A stretch of DNA of 64,000 nucleotides from Sthenelais limicola. Lineage: Eukaryota; Annelida; Polychaeta; Phyllodocida; Sigalionidae. Shown piece by piece: positions 35,901 through 44,320 of this stretch. The position numbers and the translations under genes were made by a program. Position 1 is the stretch's first letter. Each line of letters begins with the position of its first letter. The stretch covers positions 34,354,873-34,418,872 of the forward strand of contig OW804102.1 of the NCBI GenBank assembly GCA_942159475.1. Direction: 5' to 3'. Under the pieces are notes generated by a model that was not told the DNA's origin, made no database searches, and was given only the letters and a program-made list of their open reading frames with translations.

Positions 35901-38900
35901 CCAAACAAATTTACTTCTTCATCTGTTGATATGCTAGGAAAACGCTAGCATCTAATTTTGTGAATTAACTGAAGACGCTGCCCTAACACAGGTGTTAGTG
36001 CGTATACACTAGGTCATCAGAAAATTTACAATTACCAACTCTATATATTACGTAAATTCGGCTAAATTAGACTGAGAAGGGATCAAAACTAGACATATCT
36101 GAGTATATTTGGTATTGTGTTGGTTATGAATATCATTTTGGCAATGGTGAACTGTGTTTTAAACCTCATTTGTGTCTTGAATTTGGGATATTTGAACAAA
36201 TTGGTGAAGGCGAATTGTACATATTCTGAAGATCTGACCCATCTGTACATACCCTGCCTCTTAGCCAATGGTCAAAGTCTTGATGAACAAGGAAGCGAGG
36301 GGTGAGCCGCATGTATCCACTGTAGGTCCCGCACACTGTAGCACGACGCACAAATGCTCGGTCATTGTTGCCCAGACTGCTGGCACCCGAGGCGGCGGTA
36401 GAGTCAAGCCAGATGTCCGGCCGGCTAGGGTCCACAATACCTGGTTCCTCATACTCTGGTTTGGCTGTCCATGACTGGGGCACAACAATCTTCACCTCTT
36501 TGAAAAATGCCCTTTTCCTGGAAGAAATGTGGGTATCAAACACACATGGGTCAGATTTTCATAAAATGTACAATTGGCAGCTCTACACATTTAGTAAATT
36601 CTGCTAAATTAGGCTGCAATTTGGTCAAAATGTATAATATATACATACATTTTGACTATAATCGGCATTGCATTGATTCTGGCAATCTGTTTGGCTAGGT
36701 TGAACTACATTTTGAACTTTATTTTCGTCTGAAATTTAGGTTATTTGAGAAGGTTGGTGAAGATGAATTGTACATCTGACCCAAATACTGCTTATAGCGG
36801 AATTCCACTATAGGAAAATCAGCGGCAACTAATGGGCAACACAAAAATACATGGGCAACACAAAGATAATATGTTGCCGCCGTTTTTCCTATAGTGGAGT
36901 TCCGCATGTCCTCCACTCGTTTGTGAATGTGAGCAAATGTCATTGCGAGTGCTCTTGTGAATATAACCAGACTTGATCACCAACACAATCTGTATAATAT
37001 AGATATCGTCTATCTGCATACCTATATATTCAGAACAAACATTATATAATTTGTGATATTTTCAGTTTACCTGAAGAAGTTTTGATATTTCCACAAACAA
37101 TATTTAATCTTATCAATTGGCAATGGTATACCATTGCTAATTGAAAATATTAGATATCGATATCATATATTGATAGATAAGATATCGATATCATATTGAT
37201 ATTGATATCCATATCCATATCATATATGATATCATATATGATATATACCCCTATCAATATACCCCTATCCATATGTGGTATTAATATTTAATATTCAAAA
37301 ATATTCAAAAAGAGAGGGGGGAATGAAACATGATGATAAATCCTACATGATAATGATATAGGATATACAGACCATACTCATTTCAATCTAACACCCCATA
37401 CATTTTGACAGCATACTGATATAATGCACATCAATTGAATGAACGAAACGAGCTAGTTAATGAGCAAGTTAATATGCGAAAAGTACTGATAACTATCTAC
37501 AATTTATTTAAGCTGGTAAGCTGGTATACCATTGCTAATTGAAAATATTAGATATCGATATCATATATTGATAGATAAGATATCGATATCATATTGATAT
37601 CCATATCCATATCCATATCCATATCCATATCATATATGATATCATATATGATATATACCCCTATCAATATACCCCTATCCATATGTCGTATTAATATTTA
37701 ATATTCAAAAATATTCAAAAAGAGAGGGGGGAATTAAACATGATGATAAATCCTACATGATAATGATATAGGATATACAGACCATACTCATTTCAATCTA
37801 ACACCCCATACATTTTGACAGCATACTGATATAATGCACATCAATCGAATGAACGGAACGAGCTAGTTAATGAGCAAGTTAATATGCGAAAAGTACTGAT
37901 AACTATCTACAATTTATTTAAGCTGGTAAGCGATAATACGTAAAGTCTTCACAGGAAAGGATTTAGGCGGGTGCTTCAAATACAAATGGGGACGTTCTTT
38001 AATATACAAAATGTATAGGTATGCGATTTCTTAATAGGAGAGACCTCATGCATTTTAGAAGACAGGAGTTTTACTTTACTCAAATGCATGAGTTTATGCA
38101 CAACAAAATGTTGGGAAGATGATGAAAATTAATGATGTTAGAAAAATTCATCCAAAACACTATCTCATCATGGGAATGCAATGGGTCCCAAGTTTCATCA
38201 ATATCAAGCCATAACCTCAGGAGGTGAAAGAAGGAAGGTCCATGTTACCAACAATAATGAATTATAATACCGAGTGGGGGGGGGGGGCATAGCAAATTGT
38301 AGACTTATCTTATATAAGTGTATGGGTTTAAGATATCGTAAATATAATATAGGAACTTAAGTAGTCTAGCACAATATTTAAGAACTTATCTTATCATACA
38401 ATTGGAGCTACATTGTAATATATGCGATTCTCTGGGAATCTTTAGTTGGAGGGAACCAAACTTTGTCCATGCTTCTAATTAGAAGTGGAATAATACATTG
38501 TCTCTATAACCAGATAGTGCTTGTGATTGTGTAATACGTATCTGGCTATGTTTTCCTCTGGAGGTAGAATTTCTTTCTCCAAATATTCAATAAGTCCCTT
38601 AATATAATGTGTTGACTTTAGTAATCTCTTCAAATTTGAAAGAGAAAACTTGAAATCTGGTATCAGCTATGGAAGTAAATTCTGACATAGTTTGATCGTG
38701 TAGATCACAATCGGGGGGTTTTGAGGTTGATTCTGACGATCTTGTTGCCCATTTTATATCATATGATGCACCTTATACCATGATGCACCTTATATTGCAT
38801 GATGTCCTCTTATTAATAACACCCCTGAATAAGACCCTGCCCACACCCAGCCGATTTGCCTCCCGATTGCCGCCCGATTTAGGTCTCCCGATGAATCCTA

Positions 38901-39214
38901 TGATCTCATTCATCGGAAGACCCAAATCGGGGGGCAATCGGGAGGCAAATCGGTTGTGTGTGGGCAGGGTTTAACACTCACCTGGTAGCAGCATAGAGAT
39001 AAGCTGAAGCATCGGTCATGTGCTCCTTGATTGCCCTTATCAATTCTGGATCCTCTGGCTCCATCTCCCCGATCACAACCACAATATTCCGGTACTCATT
39101 ATTAGCTAAGTATACAGATCCAGTCGTTACACTTGAAACAGGATTAAACGCGAAGAAATATGTGAGAACTGATGTATATAATAACATCAAGTGCATACTC
39201 ATGCCAAAAGCCAT
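20213..39214 (-). CDS. CLCA-like secreted/membrane metalloprotease-vWA protein (calcium-activated chloride channel regulator family)
   Basis: Seventeen exons: 39214-38982, 36517-36253, 33983-33857, 31315-31167, 30491-30387, 29864-29697, 29351-29177, 29018-28897, 28153-27985, 27834-27584, 25918-25738, 24114-24022, 23664-23585, 22601-22421, 21951-21829, 21352-21194, 20937-20213. All are GT-AG with agreeing phases; the join is 1,101 codons plus stop. In order the protein has a signal peptide (about 1-29), the CLCA N-terminal domain with HEWGHLRWGIFDEY (170-183), a Cys-rich segment, a vWA domain with MIDAS DVSGS (334-338), beta-rich and Fn3-like domains, a Thr/Gly-rich stalk, 40 consecutive Gly (956-995), one TM helix (about 1016-1040) and a basic tail of about 60 residues. 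Mammalian CLCA proteins are self-cleaving zinc metalloproteases whose vWA part modulates calcium-activated chloride currents and mucus; the same role here is inference. At 1,101 residues it is longer than typical (about 900-950), mostly because of the stalk and tail. Confidence 0.9.
20534..20653 (-). repeat. (GGA/GGT)40 trinucleotide repeat coding for 40 glycines
   Basis: 120 bp of GGA codons with scattered GGT, uninterrupted in frame. It lies between the Thr-rich stalk and the TM helix of the CLCA-like protein. Purine-rich GGA repeats can form G-quadruplex-like structures and often vary in length. Confidence 0.95.
22745..23176. repeat. Foldback element in CLCA-like intron 13
   Basis: The left end CGTTTCCACTGGCTCGCT is inverted at the right end (AGCGAGCCAATGGAATCG). 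The interior is studded with AAGAGCG/CGCTCTT motifs on both strands, so much of the element can self-pair. A non-autonomous DNA transposon is likely. Confidence 0.6.
24188..24642 (-). repeat. Family A MITE copy split by a 200-bp insertion
   Basis: The family A sequence runs from 24188 to about 24370 and resumes at about 24572 to 24642. The block TAATAATNTTTCNGCTTAAT is present on both sides of the insertion, as if duplicated by it. The insert starts with a T-run and contains GCTAGGCCGCAGCGAAACG. Lies in intron 11 of the CLCA-like gene. Confidence 0.55.
24950..25550 (+). mobile_element. 3' fragment of a non-LTR retrotransposon, antisense in CLCA-like intron 11
   Basis: The plus frame ends with IPYTWNSLQTMAHGVPDKKL followed by FKSLAKKTLIWS. 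This matches the usual C-terminus of LINE ORF2 proteins (R...WNxLP......FKxxLK). About 270 bp of AT-rich 3' sequence follows, ending in an AATCTT-type hexamer repeat (about 25528-25551), a common LINE 3' tail. No RT core remains. Confidence 0.5.
26793..27208. repeat. Family B MITE copy
   Basis: About 415 bp, with inverted ends of type TTGTGTTTCATGAAAATGAG and CTCATTTTCCTGAAACACAT. In intron 10 of the CLCA-like gene. Confidence 0.75.
27325..27366 (+). ncRNA. Possible degenerate hammerhead-ribozyme core (tentative)
   Basis: GTGATGAAGGAC, seven bases, then ATCCGAAACG resembles the CUGAUGA - stem II - CGAAAC core of hammerhead ribozymes carried by Penelope-like elements and retrozymes of aquatic animals. 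The first core base is G instead of C and stem II is only about three pairs, so activity is doubtful. It may simply be a widespread repeat tail. Confidence 0.2.
27985..29864 (-). CDS. CLCA-like gene, exons 6-9: von Willebrand factor A domain
   Basis: Exon 6 has YVLVMDVSGSM, the first MIDAS strand with the complete DxSxS motif, as in CLCA proteins whose metal-ion adhesion site is functional. Exon 7 has LGLVTFSTSATPISNLT and a conserved Thr-Ser (GGVTSIGSG). Exon 8 has DIIVITDGEENTAPY, the third MIDAS strand with Asp. Exon 9 gives the last strand and helix (VTVHSVAVTNAASQSIDDLA). All five expected metal-binding residues can be placed. Confidence 0.88.
28360..28668. repeat. Inverted-repeat element in CLCA-like intron 8
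   Basis: AATAGGGGATTTGCATG at the left and CATGCAAATCCCCTATT at the right form perfect 17-bp terminal inverted repeats about 310 bp apart. The interior is AT-rich and non-coding. Confidence 0.65.
31167..39214 (-). CDS. CLCA-like gene, exons 1-4: signal peptide and metalloprotease region
   Basis: Exon 1 starts at an ATG followed by a hydrophobic leader ending near FNPVSSV, then the family segment EYRNIVVVIGEMEPEDPEL. Exon 2 encodes the KEVKIVVPQSW segment. Exon 3 begins exactly before TIIHEWGHLRWGIFDEY. The two His and the Glu of HExxH and the downstream Asp/Glu of FDEY are all present, so a zinc site looks intact. Exon 4 carries Cys residues and the conserved IMYYPHAVYV strand. The Gly of HEWGH replaces Ala of vertebrate HEWAH, a mild change. 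Confidence 0.88.
31338..32410 (+). repeat. Family A MITE copy interrupted by a retrotransposon
   Basis: The left part (31338-31380, TTGGGTCAGATTTTCAGAAA onward) and the right part (about 32228-32410, ending ATATTCTGAAGATCTGACCC) together make one normal copy. The retrotransposon at 31381-32227 sits between them. The left end is 21 bp upstream of the acceptor AG of CLCA-like exon 4. Confidence 0.8.
31381..32227 (-). mobile_element. 5'-truncated non-LTR retrotransposon (LINE) with poly(A) tail
   Basis: The minus-strand frame (about 32227-31651) encodes the end of a reverse-transcriptase ORF. It contains PYLTEHAAILMLKTYILSIL followed by DYSLIFL and KLKKIQQLQNRAIR, which is the 'L..S.LxYC...W......L..LQNRAxR' signature of jockey/CR1-type LINEs. 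After the stop comes about 230 bp of 3' UTR and then a tail of 24 A on the minus strand (plus-strand T-run 31381-31404). It lies in the same orientation as the host CLCA-like gene, in intron 3, and has inserted into a family A MITE. Confidence 0.85.
32411..33830. other. CLCA-like intron 3 remainder
   Basis: AT-rich intronic sequence with no exon, RNA gene or named repeat recognised. Confidence 0.4.
34026..34240. repeat. Family E element in CLCA-like intron 2
   Basis: Begins AAACGTATTTATTTTCACGC and ends AATACGTTTACAGT. The interior repeats TTTCGCGC/GCGCGAAA motifs. It ends about 40 bp upstream of the acceptor of exon 3, which carries the metalloprotease motif. Confidence 0.7.
34250..35640. 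other. CLCA-like intron 2, unassigned part
   Basis: No exon recognised. A plus-strand frame at 34792-35055 includes REVNIAIPFNILPSDIRLEL, vaguely like a retrotransposon C-terminus, but support is too weak to call. Confidence 0.35.
35648..35881 (+). repeat. Family A MITE copy, well preserved
   Basis: About 234 bp with near-perfect terminal inverted repeats of about 28 bp (GGGTAAGATTTTCAGAAAAT ... ATTTTCTGAAAATCTGACCC). This is the best copy for building a consensus. In CLCA-like intron 2. Confidence 0.85.
36011..36240 (+). repeat. Family A MITE copy beside the exon 2 donor
   Basis: A diverged copy (AGGTCATCAGAAAATTTACA ... CATATTCTGAAGATCTGACC). Its right end is 12 bp from the donor of CLCA-like exon 2. 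Confidence 0.7.
36548..36782 (+). repeat. Family A MITE copy beside the exon 2 acceptor
   Basis: The left end GGGTCAGATTTTCATAAAAT starts 29 bp upstream of the acceptor of CLCA-like exon 2. The right terminal repeat has lost about 11 bp (GAATTGTACATCTGACCC). Confidence 0.75.
36794..36906. repeat. Hairpin-forming foldback element
   Basis: GCGGAATTCCACTATAGGAA onward and its inverse ending TTCCTATAGTGGAGTTCCGC form an almost perfect stem of about 33 bp with a spacer of about 45 bp. The spacer holds a duplicated ATGGGCAACACAAA block. Confidence 0.65.
37124..37930 (+). repeat. Tandem duplication, two units of about 400 bp
   Basis: The segment starting GGTATACCATTGCTAATTGA at 37125 recurs at 37523 with only a few changes, through to AAGCTGGTAAGC at about 37520 and 37930. 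Each unit holds a palindromic (GATATC/ATATGATATC)-rich tract. In CLCA-like intron 1. The high identity means a recent duplication. Confidence 0.85.
38832..38972. repeat. Family C foldback element beside the CLCA-like exon 1 donor
   Basis: ACCCTGCCCACACCCAGCCG onward is inverted at the right end (ATCGG.TGTGTGTGGGCAGGGT), making arms of about 60 bp that contain GATTTGCCTCCCGATTG. It ends only 8 bp from the exon 1 splice donor. Confidence 0.75.
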
Positions 39215-39405
39215 CTTTCCTCATGCCTTACCTTGATGGGAATGCTTATACAAGGCCATTCGCGTGTTCTTTAGTTAGTATATTAACTCAACTAAAAGAA
39301 GAATAGCTTATTTTAGAATAGCCAGAGAGGAAATTTAATCTGCGAGGTGTTTTGCGGTGTAACAGTACCGAAACCATTGGGTTTTTACTAAATGAACAAA
39401 CGGTC

Positions 39406-40520
39406 TTAAAGGCAAACGCTACTATTCACTGCCACGCCCCCTTTTTCCATATACCAAATATACGGGCATTTTACGTACTATTGCTTTAACACTGCAGTCT
39501 ATGAGGAAACGGCCCATTTTTTCATGTTTTATAGTATAAAACAAACAATTAATGGCTACTCCTACTGTCCCAAAACTTTCTACACATATAGTGCAGGTTA
39601 TATACTACATATTAAAAGGAAAAAAAACATATGTCATCGAGTTAGATTTTTTTTTATAGCTGTCTGAAATAGACATGTTTGGGGAACTGAGCTGACTGTG
39701 GGTACCCTCAGTTGTACCCATTTAGTATGCAAGTCTATTGGGAAGTGCTGCATTTTTCTTTCACGGTTTTGGGAATAAAACAAAAATGAAAACTCCTAAT
39801 GTCCCAAAATTTTCTACACATATAGTGCAGGTAATATTCTACACATATATAGGGAAAAAAATGTATGTCATCACGCTAAAAAAATAATTGTAGCTGTTTG
39901 AAATAGACATGTTTAGGAAACATAGAACACATTGAAACAGCAGATTTTTTGGTTGTCATGCCATGTTTCAATGCCCCATAATTCAGAAACTAGCACGGTG
40001 ACCCATTATTTTTTTTTCAGTTTTATGAACACACATACTTCAAGAATCATATACTAAAGAATCAGAAAAATGACATTTAATTTCGATGAGAGAGAAAAAA
40101 AATGTTTTTATTAAATTAGTGAAAAAAAAGTGGGTTTTTTCGAGTTTTTAATTTAAAATTTGCATTTCATATTTTTTGTTTTCAGAATAAAAATAACCAT
40201 GCATTCTATAAAAAAGAGGCATAGAATTATTAGCCAAGTAATACTCTCTCTAAAACTGTTAACCTTACTTAAATTGAGGGAATATAAATAGCAAATATGA
40301 ACTATGAAGTCGAGGTACTCCAAAATGAGCCCCCCTTTTGATCCTCATTGGTTCTTTTGAGATACCAACTTTTGAAGCACTCTAATTAAAAATTGAGCAC
40401 GGTGACCCATTGATTTTTTTCCATCTTTATGACCAGAAACACTTCAAGAATCAAATTTCAAAGTTTCAGAAAAATGACATTTATTTTCATTTTCCACTAG
40501 ATAGTAGCGTTTGCCTTTAA
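39406..40520. mobile_element. piggyBac-like non-autonomous element with TTAA target duplication
   Basis: The ends are TTAA|AGGCAAACGCTACTAT and ATAGTAGCGTTTGCCT|TTAA: perfect 16-bp inverted repeats flanked by TTAA, the target site of piggyBac-superfamily transposases. The 1.1 kb interior has no ORF of note. It contains internal repeats: TTTCTACACATATAGTGCAG twice, GAAATAGACATGTTT twice, and CACGGTGACCCATT twice. It lies about 190 bp upstream of the CLCA-like start codon, on the promoter side. Confidence 0.7.
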
Positions 40521-42140
40521 CACATCCCTGACACTCCAACCTTGAGGCTAAATGTATTTTTTTTTAGCATTGTTTGCTATTTCAAGACGAACATTTTGAG
40601 CTGTGTATCTATCAATCTATTGTACAGGAAGTATTATACAGGGTATTGTGAAAAACGCATGTCAGCCTTGCGGATGCATTCTTGAGTTGCTGTTGATACC
40701 ATTACAATAAATTCTACTTATTACAAGCACAAATTATAACTAAAGAACATCGTTATGACGTGTCATTACGTATAGGGCGAAAAATAACATTACCTAACAT
40801 TTCCTAAGGTACCGTTTATAATTAACATTCACTTAATACTTATACCTTATTATTCATAATTCGTAATCATAACTCAATATTGCATAACCAATTAACACCT
40901 AGTCCTTACAGTATTGTATCAACATTTGTTTCTCAGGGGAATCGACTCATCTAAATGGTTAAAATGTCTACACTTCAAGACACCATTACCTCGCTATGGC
41001 ATTGATATGATCAATAGATACTGCCGTGCTACTAGACTTCAACAATGCTTAGTATTTGAGGGAAATGATCGGTACTTACAATGTACATATTTTTTTATTC
41101 AGTTGATAAGCCAAGTAAACTTTAACAAAGTGATAGTGAAAAACGCATGTCCGCACAAATTATAACTAAAGAACATCGTTATACATAATGTAATATTAAG
41201 GTCTTTAAATTGTCTATATTAAATCAGTTCAACGTGTGAGAGTACGGGGATAGCGCTTGCACAAACAGACTAATATGTGATCTATTCGGATTAATGATTT
41301 AACTAATAATTGTGGCAAAGGTAAATATCAATATCAAATAATATGGAGATCGATCAAGGAACAATATAAGAAAAGTCTCACAAATAAATCCAGTTGATGA
41401 CAGTAGTACAAGAGCCTGTATAGCCCGAATGCAAAATCCTAGGTTACCCAAATGAGTGGAGTCTGTTGCATATTATATGGCAACGCATGAAAGATATATC
41501 ACATAAGTGGTTATGCGTATTTTGTAAATTTATTAAATGATGTGGCCACTAAAAACATTTAAAAAAAAAATATATATAACAGCAAAGTGTGGCTGGCTGT
41601 AGAGATGGGTCGCTGGGCATGTTTAAACTACAAGCCTTTGTTCAAATATTCTAAAATGGCGGACATATGGCTGCTTCATTGAAACACTGCAAATATCATG
41701 GAAAACTCTATAACGAATAATAAAGAATATTGTGAATGTTAAATGATAGCCCTGGCGGTGAGAAGTCATGAGAAAGTGTCATATAAATCAGGTATTTTTA
41801 TTGTATTACTTTAACAATAATCACATATCATTTACATATTCAAGTCTCAGTTCAAATTCTCCTTCAACATATATTCCGAGTCATTTTCTCCAGAAGAATC
41901 TCCTAGTCCTGAAAAGGACCTTTATGCACAATGTATACACTATAAAGAACAGAGGGACGACAAAAACTTATATCAACACTCGTTCCTCCAATTCTGGTAA
42001 TCTATTCCAATAAAAAGATTAAATAGGTAGAAAATGTTTTCAAGTCCACAGTCCTTTTAGTTTCTTCAGGTACCGGTAATTCGTTCCACAGGATTCGACC
42101 GCGATAAAAAGCACTCCTTTTCATTCGTTCGGTTTATGGG
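40521..42140. other. Intergenic stretch
   Basis: No gene supported. Short repeated words (CACAAATTATAACTAAAGAACATCGTTAT at about 40729 and 41154; GAAAAACGCATGTC at about 40650 and 41139) suggest a small dispersed duplication. Confidence 0.45.
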
Positions 42141-42975
42141 ATAACTACGGAAGACGAGAGTGCTCACACATGGAAAATTTCATTTTTTAAATAGAAAATC
42201 ATTTTCATTTCCAAAATCATTTTGAATTTCAAATTCATTTTCCATCTCATTTAAAAACTAACATTCCTTTTGTTTTAAAGTATGTTTCAAAAGACACAAG
42301 CGTTTTCATTTCCGTTTTGAATTCGATTTCCGTTTTCATTTCCATCTTGAAATGGAAATGAAAATCTATGAACGAGACTTAAAACGAGATGAGATCTCAC
42401 GAGATTTCGAGCACAAAATGGCGGCCCCCATAGAGCCGCCATCTTTGATTCCTTCCTCAGGTGAAGTGCAAAGTTTCAGAGGCAGTTGTGTTTCTACTTC
42501 TTATAGGAATCCAACAATTTACTGGACGTTTAAGGTGTAGGAGGGAGAGAGAGAGGGACAGAGAGAGAGGGGGAGGAGAAGAGAGGGATCTATATCTGCT
42601 ATGTGTACATGCTATGTGTCACAGTAATGATTATGCCATAAAGTAATGGCCAATCATACCAGACCTAGTTTCACTAGCACTGAGGCCGTTTTCTTACCTT
42701 TTGTATACAGGCAAAACAAAATTTTGTGTATATTGACCTTGTTTGTTATGTCTCTACTTATATACTTTGTTCCTGTATCGACTGACAAATACTCTCAATA
42801 AAAAAATAAAAAAGAGGGTTTCATGGAAAAAGATTTGCACCCCTCCACACACACACCTATCTATTCATCTATCAATTTTCCTTCTCCTCCCCCTGGTCTA
42901 CCTCCCTTGCTCTCCCTCCCCTTTTATTCCCCCTCCTTAATAATAATGAGTAATGTGTGGACAGGTACATCTTTT

Positions 42976-43815
42976 GTAAAAAAAATCGTAAAAAAAACAT
43001 TGGTCGAAAAAAAGTTAGTCGTAAAAAAAGTTGGGTCGTAAAAAGTTGGGTCGAATAAAAAGTTGGTTGTAAAAAGTTGGTTGTAAAAAAGGTGGGTCGT
43101 AAAAAAGTTGGTCGTAAAATAAGTTGGGTCGTAAAAAAGTTGGGTTGAAAAAAAGTGGGTCGTAAAAAGTGGGTCGTAAAAAAAGTGGGTCGTAAAAAAG
43201 TTGGTTGTAAAATAAGTTGGGTCGTAAAAAAGTTGGTTGTGAAAAGTTGGTCGTAAAAAAGGTGGGTCGTAAAAAAGTTAGTGGTAAAATAAGTTGGGTC
43301 GTAAAACAGTTGGGTCGAAAAAAGAGTTGGTCGTAAAAAGTTGGTCGAAAAAAAGTTGGTCGTAAAATAAGTTGGGTCGTAAAAAAGTTGGGTCGAAAAA
43401 AAGTTTGTCGTAAAAAAAGTTGGGTCGAAAAAAAGTTTGTCGTAAAAAAAGTTGGGTCGTAAAAAAGTTGGGTCGTAAAAAAGTTGGGTCGTAAAAAAGT
43501 TGGGTCGAAAAATAAGTTGGGCGTAAGGAGTTGGTAAAAAAAAAGTCGGTCGTAAAATAAGTTGGGTCGTAAAAAAGTTGGGTCGAAAGAAAGTTTGTCG
43601 TAAAAAAAGTTGGGTCGAAAAAAAGTTGGTCGTAAAAAAAGTTGGGTCGTAAAAAAGTTGGGTCGTAAAAAAGTTGGGTCGTAAAAAAGTTGGGTCGAAA
43701 AATAAGTTGGGCGTAAGGAGTTGGTAAAAAAAAAGTCGGTCGTAAAATAAGTTGGGTCGTAAAAAAGTTGCGTCGAAAAAAAAGTTGGTCGAAAAAAAGT
43801 TGGTCGTAAAAAGTA
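42976..43815. repeat. 16-bp minisatellite, roughly 50 units
   Basis: Tandem units of type GTTGGGTCGTAAAAAA, with variants GTCGAAAAAA and GTTTGTCG. A higher-order period of 190 bp is visible: GCGTAAGGAGTTGG recurs at 43521 and 43711 with the same neighbours. The long minus-strand frame across it (FFTTNFF-type repeats) is a by-product of a period that rarely makes stops. Confidence 0.9.
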
Positions 43816-44320
43816 GGTCTCCCTCCCCTTTTATCCCCCCCCCGCCTTCACCTCTCCTCTTCTCTTCTTCCTCCATTGCTTCCTCCTCCCATTCCTACCT
43901 TAATTCCTGTCCTCAGCCTCTCCCCCGCCCCCCCCCCCCCCACACACACACACGCACACGCACACAAGTTTGGAACTGAAACAGGCCTGATCTTAAATAC
44001 TAATGAGCTAGTGGGAGAGTAGGGGGTTTGGTGGAAGTAACCCTGGAGGAGGGGGCAAAGTGCATGCATACGGAGTGGACCTCTTCCAGGGCAGTCACAG
44101 CCATACATAAACCTACTCTCCTTTGTGTTGAAAGCTTGGGGTTAATTAATATGTTAATCATTTAAACCTAGCGTGGGTAGGGATTGGGGCAGTGTGGCTG
44201 GAGTCTTGAAGCAGTCTTGGTTTGGAATTAAGTACCACAGTACCCTGGAGTACCCTCAGTGTCAGTGTATTACATATAAATCTTTGGACATCATCATCAA
44301 ATAAACCTGGAAATTGACTA
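43815..44320. other. Foldback core, low-complexity part
   Basis: CT-rich sequence, a C15-like tract at about 43925-43941 and a (CA)n tract, then unique sequence to the right arm. No coding evidence. Confidence 0.5.

Noticed and set aside
37124..37930. Repeated units as a CRISPR-like or satellite array
   Set aside because: Only two long units and a eukaryotic intronic context; a plain tandem duplication explains it.
42872..43876. Long minus-strand frame of 334 codons with FFTTNFF-like repeats
   Set aside because: It is the translation of the 16-bp minisatellite; the frame stays open only because the unit rarely yields stops. No start context, no domain.
43925..43961. C-rich and (CA)n tracts as a regulatory signal
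   Set aside because: Simple low-complexity DNA inside a transposon core; nothing ties it to a gene.
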